Positions 11,466 through 22,028 of a DNA stretch of 64,000 nucleotides are shown here, one piece after another. The stretch is from Ziziphus jujuba (Eukaryota > Streptophyta > Magnoliopsida > Rosales > Rhamnaceae): the NCBI RefSeq assembly GCF_031755915.1, contig NC_083384.1:3557501-3621500 (forward strand). Reading direction: 5' to 3'. Positions within the stretch are counted from its first letter, which is position 1; every line of letters begins with the position of its first letter. The notes under the pieces were generated by a model. That model made no database searches and was not told the origin of the DNA. It was given only the letters and a program-made list of their open reading frames with translations. Made by a program: the position numbers and the translations under genes.

Positions 11466-12600
11466 TGATACGAACCTAGGACGACCTGCTCCTAAACCCG
11501 TATTATATTAGCCCGGATCTTAATTAAGTTCAAGTTCTAATGGAATTGACCTCAACCCCTAACCAACCTGTGGTTAGAAACCTTGGTATAATGTAGACGC
11601 CACAATAGGGGATGGAAAACCTATTGATAAGTCAAGCTAAAACAACCAATTCTCTAATGGTGTTTTAGGTATTCTCAAAGAACAAAAAGATAATTAATCT
11701 CACAAGTATTTTCTTAATCAAATCAAAGTTGTTTTCTTATTGATAACTGAGCCTTTAAATAGGCTACAAAGCCACAAAATAAAACCCTAGAACATAAAGA
11801 AAACCAGCCACCACACATAAAGAAACCTAGTTGGCTGAAACTATACTTCCTTTCCTAATCTAAGTTTGATTAATTAATTCCTTTATATTAAATTAGGAAT
11901 TAATTAATTTACAATGGAAAGAATAAAATAAAACCTTCCTAAAGTTATTTTTCCAGAAAATAAATAAATAAAAGCCAAAAAGTAATGGTAGTTTCCTAAA
12001 ACAAAAAGTAAAAACAAATTAGGAAACTAAAAATGCTAGCCTTTTTGATCAACTTGACTTTGATCAATCTTTGACCTCTTTGAGCTTCAAATCAGCTTCT
12101 AGATGATTTTTAGGATGCCAAATAAGTTGAATATGAAGTCCCACACGTTTCCCATGCTTGGAAAAATAAGAAAAGGCTAATACAGTAAAATATAGTAAAG
12201 TCAGCAAGCAATACAGCAAATTCGGCCAAATTGTTGAGGCTGTCCGTACAAGCCCTTTTTTATTGTATTTGAGGCTGATTTAACTTGATTCCATGACCTC
12301 TTAGGCATATGTATTGAACCCATAAAGCATTGGAATCATTTCATGCTTCCCGGACTCCAAAAATGTACAAAACTCGTCACCCGGGTCCGTATCGGCTTCC
12401 ACCACTTGGATGCTTAGAATAGGCTTTGTATCTTCAAGTATGGAAAAGCTTTGTTGAGATTGATTACCCTCTGTATAAATACTCCCAGGTTGCCCTTAAA
12501 TCTCTTAATTTGAGCTCTTGTGATTGGCCTAGTCTTCATCCGTGTCGAGTCAGCACCTTAGCGGGTTATCGGTGGAGCGGGCTCGGGCGGAATCACATCA
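11466..12600 (-). repeat. Element B 3' LTR
   Basis: 1135 bp, TGATACGAACCTAGG ... GGAATCACATCA on the + strand, which is the reverse of the element's own reading. A polypurine tract (element-strand AAGAGGAAGGGAA) abuts it at 12601-12613, identifying it as the 3' LTR. The pol reading frame runs on into the LTR, ending with PPEPAPPITR at ~12558. Confidence 0.92.
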
Positions 12601-13712
12601 TTCCCTTCCTCTTGAAAAGGATTTGTCCTCAAATCAAGATCATCACCTGCAGCAAAAGGAGTTAAATCAGCAACATTAAATGCAGCACTCATGTTATACT
12701 CACCCGATAAATCAAGCTTGTAGGCAGTCTTGTTATTCGGCTCCAAAACTTGAAAAGGTCCATCCATAGGCGGCATGAGCCTTGACTTTCTTTGTTTAGG
12801 AAACCTTTCCTTTTGTAAGTGAAACCAAACCAATTCTCCTGGGTCAAACACTATTACAACAAAATCTAGAAATACATGCTCATTATGGTAAAAATTACAT
12901 TTTTTAAAGTTAGCAAACAATATTTCCCAAATTTTCAAATTGCCACTAAGTAAAGCTCTCAATAATGCAGATAAAGTTCTATGCAATAAAGACATCTTTA
13001 AATAATTATCTTTAAAATTCATGGTTAGCAATGATTTCGTATTCATAATTACTTTATTAACATCACCAAAGCTAAGATAAAAATTTATATTTTTCCTTTC
13101 TTGTCTTCCTTTTCCTTTCTCACTCACGGCCATCTCACCTTCCTCACTCTCGGCTTTTGCACCAAATTTCTCACTCTTGGTTTTATTAAAATTTTTCTCC
13201 ACAACCTGAGTATTAGAAGACTTACCTTGGATAGCAAGCTCACCTTTTCCCTCTTGCTTGGATGGTAGTCCACTTGGAATTTCATTTGGGAAGGCATCTC
13301 CAAATTCCTTCAAAAGAGAAATCATTGAACTTGGCAATTCAAGTTCTTCAATGTTAGTTTGATTATTAACATAATTTTCTTTATAAATCATGACCAGCAA
13401 AGGTTTCTTACACTCAATAACCTTATTAATATCCCCTAAACTTAAATAAAAGTTGCTACTTGACCTTTCTTTTCTTTCTTTTTCTTTTTCTCTCTCGGAT
13501 TGGCACAAACCTTTGGATTTCCCTTCCTTCTCCAAGTTCTCGGGTTTGCCACTTTCTTTCGCCTCTCTTTCGGTTTTTCCTTGATCTTTCCACTCAATAT
13601 GAGTCTTAGAAACCTTACCTTGATCAGCAACCTCATTCTTACCTTCTTGGAAGGATGGTGAAGCCATTGGTGCCATACTTGCTTTTTCCTTGAGCTCTTC
13701 GGCTTCTTTCCT
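12558..13712 (-). pseudogene. Element B, rearranged pol reading frame
   Basis: One long open frame (372 residues from the ATG at 13676) that joins pieces out of normal order. First is a Lys/Glu-rich spacer with a block SNFYLSLGDINKVI, then [20 protein letters not shown] (the start of the RT region). A second spacer copy has INFYLSFGDVNKVI. An integrase scrap follows ([19 protein letters not shown]), then an RT scrap (LFANFKKCNFYHNEHVF). Last is the integrase C-terminus (FDPGELVWFHLQKERFPKQRKS), running into the LTR. In intact relatives RT precedes integrase. Catalytic RT (FDD), RNase H and integrase D,D,E residues are absent. An in-frame TAA separates it from the protease above. Confidence 0.8.
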
Positions 13713-14228
13713 TTATTGCATTTGTAATTGGTCTTTGTAAACCTCTTTAGGAGATAATGGTTCCAGCTTGACCTTCTTCCCTTTAAACCTGAAAACAATA
13801 TAATTTTCTCGACCAAAATGAGTAGCATCTTTATCAAATTGCCATGGCCTACCTAATAGTATATGTCCAGCAATCATGGGTACAATATCACATAAGACTA
13901 CATCCTCATATCTACCTATACTAAATTTCACTTTGGCTTGTTTTTTTACTTTCATCTCACCTCTATCATTAAGCCATTGTAATCTATATGGTTCAGGATG
14001 TTTTATTGTTTTTAAGCCCAATTTATCAACTACAAGGTTACTTATTATATTAGTACAACTTCTACTATCAATAATCATACTACAAATCTTACCTTGAATT
14101 TCACATCGGGTGTGGAAGATGTTCTCTCTTTGAATTTCATCCTCATCTTTGTATGCAGCAAGTACTCTCCTAGAAAGCAAGTTTAATTCAGCATTGGATG
14201 CTTGCATGGTTTTGGGTTCATCCTCCAA
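13713..14228 (-). pseudogene. Element B protease domain
   Basis: Retropepsin-like domain following gag: MIIDSRSCTNIISNLVVDKLGL, where the catalytic D-S-G triad reads D-S-R in this copy. Further on is IVPMIAGHILLGRPWQFD, the second conserved block. A frame change relative to gag occurs near 14183-14228, and a TAA stop follows DQLQMQ. In the family this enzyme cleaves the gag-pol polyprotein inside the virus-like particle. Here the altered active site and broken frame argue against activity. Confidence 0.85.
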
Positions 14229-15487
14229 GTCTCCTCCTCTTGTTTGGCTTCATCCTCACTTTCTTCACTCTCCGATTCTAGCTCGTCATTGCCCTTTAAC
14301 ACCATGATTCTTCTATTCGGGCATTGGCTAGCAATGTGTCCTCCTCCCTGGCACTTAAAACACACAACATCATGAGTTCTAAAAGGTTTAGGATCTAATT
14401 TTACCTCATTCTTTGGTGCTTGGACAGATTTGATTCTAGTCTCTTTCCTTGGCCAGTTTGAACTTTCTTCTTTGACTTTCGGCTTTGGCTTGCTTTCATA
14501 GATGGGATTGTTCCTCCAGCCACTTAAATTGGACCTTCCACTGTTGGAAACACCTCCAAACCATGATCTTACACCCCTCCTCTTGAATTGATGCTCTAAT
14601 TTAATAGCCACATGCAACATCTCCTCCAATTCCACATATTGTTGCAATTCTAGTTGATTGGCTATTTCACGATTCAAACCACCAAGAAACCTTGCCATGG
14701 TTGCTTCCCTATCTTCATTCAAGTTCAGTCTCATCATAAGCATCTCCATCTCCTTGTAATAGTCCTCCACGTATCCATTTCCTTGAGATAAAGATTGAAG
14801 TCTTTGATGCAGCAACCTATGATAGTGTGATGGTACGAATCGCTTCCGCATGACTCCTTTCATTTGTCGCCATGTAGTAATCAAGTCATCACTAACTCTC
14901 CTTCGGGTGTTTTGCTCATTGGTCCACCATTGGAGTGCATAATGGCCAAACTCCATTGCTGCCAATTTCACCTTCTTAGCCTCCGAATAATTATGGCGAT
15001 CAAATATCATCTCCATCTTTTCTTCCCACTCCAAATAAGCTTCGGGATCACTTTTACCCATAAAAGGTGGGATGTTAACCTTGATATTTCCCAAATCATC
15101 ATCTGTATCTTCCCTCCTATATCTTCCACGGCCAGCTCTATCTTGGACAGCAAAAGTTTCATCCATACCTTCCTCAAAGTCTCCACCGAATGGCTCCTCA
15201 TCAAATTCCTCTCTCAGTATCTCACGACCTCCTCGTCCTCGGCCTCGTCCTCCATGGAATTCCTGCCTATTTCTTGTGTTCGGAATTCCTTGGGAAACTT
15301 CTAGCCTTCCCATCCTTTGATTCACATGCTCAACTTGAGCACTAACCCGCTGTATTGACTCCAAAATAGCTCTCATGTCTACTTGGTCTCAACTCCTGGT
15401 AGCTCGTGGGTCAACATGAAATCCTATGGACTCCTCTTCATTAATCCTCAAGGGTGGATCTCCTCTCCTCATTCTTGATTCTATCAT
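14183..15487 (-). pseudogene. Element B gag
   Basis: Structural protein of the retrotransposon particle. The natural start is the ATG at 15487 (M-I-E-S-R-M-R-R-G-D). A TGA at about 15395 breaks the N-terminus, leaving 397 open residues from 15376. Visible parts are a coiled N-terminal stretch (ILESIQRVSAQVEHVNQRMG), a Gly/Arg-rich linker, the Retrotrans_gag core (IPPFMGKSDPEAYLEWEEKM to LNREIANQLELQQY), and a CCHC zinc knuckle (CFKCQGGGHIASQC) near 14330-14360. The C-terminus is acidic. A frame change near 14200 separates it from the protease. Confidence 0.88.
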
Positions 15488-16655
15488 GTTAGTATAATAA
15501 TGCAATAGAAATAAAATAGGACCTTACAATTTCACTCCCTTTCGTGTTTCACTCAAATGAGGACTTGACACTCGTGTTTGCACACTTGTTTCGGCGTTTA
15601 CCCTCTTTTAAGCTCACACACCCTTGCCTTTTTCCACTCAATGAATTATCTCAAAGTTCTAATTAAAACACCCACAAAACAGCAATTAGATCACTAGTAT
15701 GTTTTAATTAAACTTATCAACAAAACAGTAGCAAAAAGTAGGCAATACCGAAAGAATCCAACAAATCCTAATTTTTCGGCTTTTTAGACAAGAAAACACA
15801 AAATAATGGTAAAACGTTGGAATTTTTGAAAACTGCACCAGATGGTAGTAGATTATGAGTTCAAGAGTAAAATTCCAGAAAAAGAAATTCAAATACGAAC
15901 AAGAATCAAAGAGAACAAAAATATAGAAAAGTTGTTGGTCGTTGTTCTTTGTAATTCGAGTTTTGTATCAATTCCTTTAACTAATTTTAATCCAAATAAT
16001 TTAAGCACCCAAAATCCAAATATCCAGCAGCAAAAATAATTCCCCAGCAACTCAAATAAATAATCAAAAAAAACCCAGTAGCTCCAACAAATTTCCAGCA
16101 ACCAAATCAAACTCCAACAAACCGAAATATTTTTTTTTCTTTTTTTCTTTTTTTATTTATTTTTATATTCAGATTTACCTCTTCTTTCTTTTTTTTTTTT
16201 TTTTTCACTCACAGAACATAAACACTGCAGTAGCAAGAGTAAGTACCAAAATTGCAATTCCAAATCCAAAACAAACACCAAACCCGTGACCTCCAAATAA
16301 ACAAAATGTGCAGTTTTTTTTTTTTTTTTTTTAAATGTTGCCGCAATTTTTTTTATTTTTTTTTGAATATATGAATGCAAATATTTAAGACCAAAACAGC
16401 AAAGAAAAATCAACAAAAACCAAATTAACAAGAACAATGATAAAAGACAACCAACAAACTAGGAAACAAAAATACGATAAAACTAGGAAATCCTAAATCA
16501 ACTAGGAATGAAATTTTTTTTTTTTTTTTAAGATGCTGAACGTGTATAGGATGGATGCAACCTTAAACTAATGCTAAAATTGCAGAATAACACAAAAACA
16601 AATAAAGCAAATAAAGATAGATCAAACCTGAACAAAATTTAGCTCGGATACCAAA
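15488..16655 (-). mobile_element. Element B untranslated leader and primer-binding site
   Basis: Non-coding leader between 5' LTR and gag. The primer-binding site on the element strand, TGGTATCCGAGC (16642-16653), matches the initiator tRNA-Met complement with one change and starts two bases after the LTR. The leader has several A/T homopolymer runs (16130-16205, 16313-16360, 16514-16530). The short ORFs here are not coding. Confidence 0.8.
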
Positions 16656-17791
16656 TGATACGAACCTAGGACGACCTGCTCCTAAACCCGTATTATATTA
16701 GCCCGGATCTTAATTAAGTTCAAGTTCTAATGGAATTGACCTCAACTCCTAACCAACCTGTGGTTAGAAACCTTGGTATAATGTAGACGCCACAATAGGG
16801 GATGGAAAACCTATTGATAAGTCAAGCTAAACCAACCAATTCTCTAATGGTGTTTTAGGTGTTCTCAAAGAACAAAGAGATAATTAATCTCACAAGTATT
16901 TTCTTAATGAAATCAAAGTTGTTTTCTTATTGATAACTGAGCCTTTAAATAGGCTACAAAGCCACAAAATAAAACCCCAGAACATAAAGAAAACCAGCCA
17001 CCACACATAAAGAAACCTAGTTGGCTGAAACTATACTTCCTTTCCTAATCTAAGTTTGATTAATTAATTTCTTTATATTAAATTAGGAATTAATTAATTT
17101 ACAATGGAAAGAATAAAATAAAAACCTTCCTAAAGTTATTTTTCCAGAAAATAAATAAATAAAAGCCAAAAAGTAATGGTAGTTTCCTAAAACAAAAAGT
17201 AAAAACAAATTAGGAAACTAAAAATGCTAGCCTTTTTGATCAACTTGACTTTGATCAATCTTTGACCTCTTTGAGCTTCAAATCAGCTTGTAGATGATTT
17301 GTAGGATGCCAAATAAGCTGAATATGAAGTCCCACACGTTGCCCATGCTTGGAAAAAAAAGAAAAGGCTAATACAGTAAAATACAGTAAAGCCAGCAAGT
17401 AATACAGCAAATTCGGCCAAATTGTTGAGGCTGTCCGTACAAGCCCTTTTTTATTGCATTTGAGGCTGATTTACCTTGATTCCATGACCTCTTAGGCATA
17501 TGTATTGAACCCATAAAGCATTGGAATCATTTCATGCTTCTCGGACTCCAAAAATGTACACAAACCGTCACCCGGGTCCGTATCGGCTTCCACCACTTGG
17601 ATGCTTAGAATAGGCTTTGTATCTTCAAGTATGGAAAAGCTTTGTTGAGATTGATTACCCTCTGTATAAATACTCCCAGGTTGCCCTTAAATCTCTTAAT
17701 TTGAGCTCTTGTGATTGGCCTAGTCTTCATCCGTGTCGAGTCAGCACCCTAGCGGGTTATTGGTGGAGCGGGCTCGGGCGGAATCACATCA
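16656..17791 (-). repeat. Element B 5' LTR
   Basis: 1136 bp, near-identical to 11466-12600, with the same TGATACG...ATCACATCA ends. It would carry the promoter for element B. It abuts the primer-binding site at 16642-16653 and the GTCAG target copy at 17792. Confidence 0.92.
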
Positions 17792-17975
17792 GTCAGGGAC
17801 AAGGACACATTGCTAGCCAATGCCTGAATAGGAGAATCATGGTGCTGAAAGGTAATGGTGAGTTAGAATCCGAAAGTGAAGATAATGAGCATGAAACCAA
17901 GCAAGAAGAGGAAGAAATTGAAGATGAAGCTGATAAATGAATCACAGGCTAAATTGAGTTTAGTTACTAGGAGAG
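17792..17975 (+). pseudogene. Gypsy element A gag, C-terminal part
   Basis: Continues the gag left at 11465: GQGHIASQCLNRRIMVLKGNGELESESED, then a Glu-rich tail ending DEADK-stop. This is the second half of the CCHC zinc knuckle plus the acidic region that precedes protease. It is broken again at 17976 by another LTR of the same family. Confidence 0.85.
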
Positions 17976-18240
17976 TGATACGAACCTAGGACGACCTGCT
18001 CCTAAACCCGTATTATATTAGCCCGGATCTTTAATTAAGTTCAAGTTCTAATGGAATGGACCTCAACCCCTAACCAACCTGTGGTTAGAAACCTTGGTAT
18101 AATGAAAACGCCACAATAGGGGATGGAAAACCTATTGATAAGTCAAGCTAAAACAACCAATTCTCTAATGGTGTTTTAGGTGTTCTCAAAGAACAAAGAG
18201 ATAATTAATCTCACCAGTATTTTCTTAATCAAATCAAAGT
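17976..18240 (-). repeat. Truncated LTR of the same gypsy family
   Basis: Starts TGATACGAACCTAGGACG like the other LTRs and follows them for ~265 bp to 'aatcaaagt' at 18240. The sequence then switches abruptly to plastid DNA downstream of rpoA. This is a second independent insertion into element A gag whose remainder was lost or replaced at the plastid junction. Confidence 0.85.
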
Positions 18241-18324
18241 TTTAAAGTTATATTAAATGTACTAAAGATTCAAAACTCATTTTTATCTTTTTTTTAAGAA
18301 AAAAAATAAATAATCCATTAAATT

Positions 18325-19287
18325 TTATGCAAAATGCTTTTCTATTTCTAGAATGTCCAATATATGTTTTATATTTTCTATGAGAAAATGTTTCAATTTT
18401 ATAAGTCTTCTTTACTGTTATTCAAAAGGTCTAATAATGCATGTATATTGGACCTTTTAAGGCAATTATAGACCCTAGGGGGCAATTCTAATTGTTCAAT
18501 AAAAATAGATTTCAATGCTATTTCGTTTCGATTTTTACGTGGTTTAGCCAATTTATCATGAAAAGTTAAAAAGGGGTAAAGTAACTTTGTGTTGGTTTTT
18601 TTCTAAATGGAAGTTTTCTTCTTCTGCGTGTAAAAAGGAATAAATAAATCAATCAAATTCTAGAAAGCCTAATGAAGTGCTTCTTTAGGAGTTAAACTTC
18701 CATTTGTCCATATTTCGAGTAAAAGTATCTCTTGTTTTTCATTCCCATTTGCATAAGAATGAATACTATGATTGGCATTTCGAACAGGCATGAATACAGC
18801 ATCTATAGGATAACTTCCATCTTTAAAGTTATTTGGCATTTTAATACGATACCCACGATGCCTTTCGAGTTGTAATTCAATAGGCTATGTATTATCAATG
18901 ATTTCCATAGAAGGTGGTAAGATGATGTCTTGAGCAATTACATATCGGGGACCTTTGACACAAATAGACGCATCACGAGTTCCATAAAGATTACTTCTCA
19001 GTACAATTTCTTTCAAATTCATTAAAATGTCATATACAGATTCTTGAATACCCACTATGGTAGAATATTCATATGGTATTTTATCAAATTTTTGCGCTTG
19101 TGATACATGTTCCTTCTATTTCTCCAAGCAAAGCTCTTTGAATCACAATGCCTATTGTATCAGCTTAGTCTTTCATAAGTGAGGCCAGAATAAAGCATCC
19201 ATAATAAAGACGCTTATTGTCTACTTGTGATTCAACGCACTTCCACTGCAGTGTTTGAATAGATATTGTTACCTTCTCATGAACCAT
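18325..19287 (-). pseudogene. rpoA: Plastid rpoA, nuclear pseudogene copy
   Basis: Copy of the alpha subunit of plastid-encoded RNA polymerase. It starts ATG-GTT-CAT-GAG-AAG-GTA-ACA at 19287, and the C-terminal helix-hairpin region ([19 protein letters not shown] ... DILEIEKHFA-stop) ends at 18325. The length is near the usual ~1 kb. Frameshifts (around 19080-19150 and before 18660) and stops (for example after ALH near 18675) break the frame. It is next to rps11 as in plastomes. Confidence 0.92.
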
Positions 19288-19352
19288 AGTAATATTATTT
19301 AATCACATCATTGAATTATTTACTTCTCTTGAAATATCTTCAATGTTTATTT

Positions 19353-19769
19353 TTATGCATGCCTTTTTTTAGGAGGTCTACAGCCATTATGTTGCGTAGG
19401 GGTTACATCTCGTATGAAACTTAATAGTATACCACTTCTACAAATAGCTCTTAATGCCACATCTTTTTCGACACTAGGGCCTTTTATCACAACTTCTATC
19501 CGTTGCATACCTTGATCTATTACTATCCGAATAGCATTTCCCATTGCGGTTTGAGCAGCAAATGGTGTCCCTCATATTGTACCCTTGAATCCACAAGTAC
19601 TAGCGAAAGACCACGAAATTGCTCGACCCCTTACATCTATAATAGTCACAATAGTATTGTTGAAACGTGCTTGAACATGAATAAATCCCTTTGGTATTCT
19701 ATGTGCATTTTTATGTGAACCAATACATCTATTCTTATGTGAACCAGTTCTTGGTATAGGTTTTGCCAT
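19353..19769 (-). pseudogene. rps11: Plastid rps11, nuclear pseudogene copy
   Basis: Full-length copy (138 codons plus stop) of plastid ribosomal protein S11, from [14 protein letters not shown] to [12 protein letters not shown]. The reading frame is maintained throughout, except for one in-frame TGA at 19572-19574, where GTRRGTP became GTI-stop-GTP. It is the least decayed member of the block. The functional gene should be in the organelle. Confidence 0.95.
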
Positions 19770-19905
19770 ATTTTATCATCTCATAAATATAAGTCAAAGA
19801 TATATGGATATATCCATTTCATATCAAAACAGATCCTTTATTTTTATTTTTGTATTTGTACAATGGTTCCTTTAGATTTATAGAGTCCTTTTTAGTTTAG
19901 AAAGA

Positions 19906-20018
19906 TTATCCTTGTCTTTGTTTATGTCTCGGGTTGGAACAAATTACTATAATTTATCATGCCTACAGATCAATCGACATGTTTCAGAAATTTTATGCAC
20001 AGAGGCTCTTATTTTCAT
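19906..20018 (-). pseudogene. rpl36: Plastid rpl36, nuclear pseudogene copy
   Basis: Starts MKIRASVHKISETCRLICR at 20018 and ends at the expected HKQRQ-G-stop position. It is broken by a stop after the 'RHDKL' segment and a one-base length change (113 bp instead of 114). Encodes the small zinc-binding protein L36 in the organelle. Confidence 0.88.
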
Positions 20019-20134
20019 GTTTATCATTCCTTAACTTAATTCTAACTTTCCTTATTGGAAGAAAATAAGTTGCTTGACATTTTTAGCTTCGAATTCTATA
20101 CCCCAGAAATGAATGTTGAATTTGAAAAAACCAT

Positions 20135-20369
20135 CTAATCACTGGAATCTTTTTTCAGAGTCTATAAACTATACGTCCGCTGGTTGAATCATAAAAACTT
20201 GCTTCACTTTTGTTTCAATTTTCTCATCGTATACATATAAAAAAACTACTTATAATCGTTCCTCAAACATAATCAAGAATTAGATTTTCATTATCTAAAC
20301 GAATTTAGACTATACCATTGGGCAGTCATGAAGAAATTCAACCTTCACGAATCCTTTTTTTTCTTTCAT
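20135..20369 (-). pseudogene. infA: Plastid infA, nuclear pseudogene copy
   Basis: Translation initiation factor IF-1 relic: ATG at 20369, then K-K-R-I-R-E-G and L-P-N-G ... RLDNENLILDYV. It ends with IYRL-stop-KKDSSD and a stop at 20135. The length (~235 bp) matches the 77-codon plastid gene. Several in-frame stops are present. infA is often already degenerate in rosid plastomes, so some decay may pre-date transfer. Confidence 0.8.
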
Positions 20370-20497
20370 TTTAGATCAAACTTCTTGAGGTATCAACTAA
20401 TAAGGATGGGTGATATTAGAAAACCGCCGTCTCTCTTTTTTTCTTTTTTTTTCACAAATATGAAAGTTCCGCATATAATTCACATATCAGAAGCAGT

Positions 20498-20893
20498 ACC
20501 ATATATAACACAAAAGTTCTCCACCAATTTATTCTAATCGAGCCTCTTTGTAAGTAATTATACCCCTAGAAGTAGAAAGAATTACAATCCCCATTCCGCA
20601 TAAAATTCTAGGAATGCATTGATAGTTAGAATATATTCATAGACTGAGTCGACTGATCTGTTTTAAATTTAAAACAGCTTTATATCCTATTCCTTCTACG
20701 TCGTAGGGTTAAAACAAAAAAATCTTTGTTCTTTTCCTGATATTTCAGCATGTTTTCAATAAAACATTCGAGTAAAAGGATTTTAACAATGTTTTCAGTA
20801 ATGTTAGTAGATGGTATTTGAACTGTTCTTTTTTTAATTCATGTCAGCATTTCGTATAGAGGTTATTATGTCAGCAGTAGTGTCTTTATTCAT
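20498..20893 (-). pseudogene. rps8: Plastid rps8, nuclear pseudogene copy
   Basis: Ribosomal protein S8 relic: start ATG-AAT-AAA-GAC-ACT-ACT (20893) followed by ADIITSIRNADM. The conserved C-terminal [18 protein letters not shown] and EARLE-stop-IGGELLCYIW are visible. The normal stop is lost, extending to a TGA at 20498. Stops and frame changes in the middle disable it. Confidence 0.9.
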
Positions 20894-21157
20894 GATAAAC
20901 TCATAATATTGTTGTACTCAAATTTTGATATAATCAACATGCTCTTTTTCTGTTTTTCTTTATTTTTTAATTATGAATTCTTAAGGGCATATACGTGAGA
21001 CACAACCAATCTACTACTAATAATAAATCTCAATTTACTAAATAATCTTAATCAATTTCAGTTAAATACTCAGTAAATACTTAGTTAAATATTATAACTA
21101 TGTTAATTATATTAATTATGTTATAATTAATTATACTAATTATGTTATGGTCTCTTC

Positions 21158-21491
21158 TTATAATACTTCAGGCGCTAATGAAACTATTTTAGTGAAATTT
21201 AACTGTCTTAATTCCCAGGTGATCGCACCAAAAATTCGAATTCCTTTTGGATTTCCTTCTTGAATAACGACCGCAACATTATCATCATATCATATTATCA
21301 TACCGTTCTCACGTATGAGATCTTTATAAGTATGTACAATTACAGCTTTGATCACTTTTGATCATTCTAAAAGTGTATCTGGTGCTGCTTCCTTGATTAC
21401 AACAATAGTAACGCCACCAATATGAGCATATCGTCGATTTTCAAGCTTCATTGTTATCTACTACATTCAAATGGCTTTGAGGTTGAATCAC
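21158..21491 (-). pseudogene. rpl14: Plastid rpl14, nuclear pseudogene copy
   Basis: Ribosomal protein L14 relic. The start codon is GTG in place of ATG (21491), then IQPQSHLNVVDN. About 35 bp (the SGARELMCIRII region) is deleted, so the gene is 334 bp instead of ~369. The rest follows L14 (RRYAHIGGVTIVVIKEA) to the C-terminal LAPEVL-stop. Confidence 0.9.
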
Positions 21492-21647
21492 TTTTTTATC
21501 TGTTTTTTCGATTAAAACAAAGGGCGAAGTAAGAAAACAAAAAAAAAATTAAAAAATGTTGTTTGTTCAAAACAAAAAGGGAAACGTGCAATTATTTTTT
21601 TCATTTCATCCAAAAAACCTTTTCTTTTAGTTCTACATTTCGATGCC

Positions 21648-22028
21648 AAAATAATGAATTGAGTTCGTATAGGCATTTTTTATGCTGCTAGTGAAATAGC
21701 CCTTCTGGCTCTGCTCATTTCATAAAGTATTCTACTAGGCTTGATGACAGCTACCCAATATTCAGGAGATCCTTTCCCTGAACCCATACGGGTTTTTGTA
21801 GGTCTTATTGTAACTAGTTTTTCTGGAAATATACATACCCATACTTTCCCACCGTGGCAAACATTTTGTGTCATTGCTTGTTGATCGGCTTCAATTTGTC
21901 AAGATGTGATCCAAGCGGGTTCAAGCGCTTGAAGAGCATATCTATCGAAGCAAATATGATTACCTCAATAAGATATTCCTTTCATTCTTCCTCTATGCTG
22001 TTTATGGAATTTGGTTCTTTTGGGCTTA
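21648..22028 (-). pseudogene. rpl16: Plastid rpl16 exon 2, nuclear pseudogene copy
   Basis: Ribosomal protein L16 relic with [39 protein letters not shown] and [25 protein letters not shown]. Stops occur near 21900 and in the C-terminal SLAA-stop-KMPIRTQF segment. It is joined upstream to a retained plastid group II intron. Confidence 0.92.

Larger units (their letters stand above)
11466..17791 (-). mobile_element. Gypsy element B, LTR retrotransposon nested in gag of element A
   Basis: Reverse-strand element with two LTRs (11466-12600 as 3' LTR, 16656-17791 as 5' LTR), a primer-binding site (16642-16653), gag, protease and a rearranged pol. Flanks are GCCAG (11461-11465) and GTCAG (17792-17796), a 5-bp target duplication with one change. 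Removing the element and one repeat restores the gag zinc-knuckle reading of element A. The LTRs differ at roughly two dozen sites by eye, or ~2%, so the insertion is fairly recent. Reverse transcriptase, RNase H and most integrase sequence is missing, so the element is non-autonomous. Confidence 0.92.

Noticed and set aside
12426..12665. ORFs at 12426-12665, 17617-17940 and 25942-26238 as host proteins
   Set aside because: They are antisense readings of the same LTR segment repeated in each copy; the 17617 ORF merely runs from the LTR into element A gag.
13876..15320. + strand ORFs at 13876-14097, 14864-15304, 15072-15320, 60336-60545 and 60963-61220
   Set aside because: They are shadows of gag/protease coding sequence on the opposite strand.
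16153..16437. Reverse ORF of 94 codons in the element B leader
   Set aside because: It is made of poly-A/T tracts and is not conserved in element A or D leaders.
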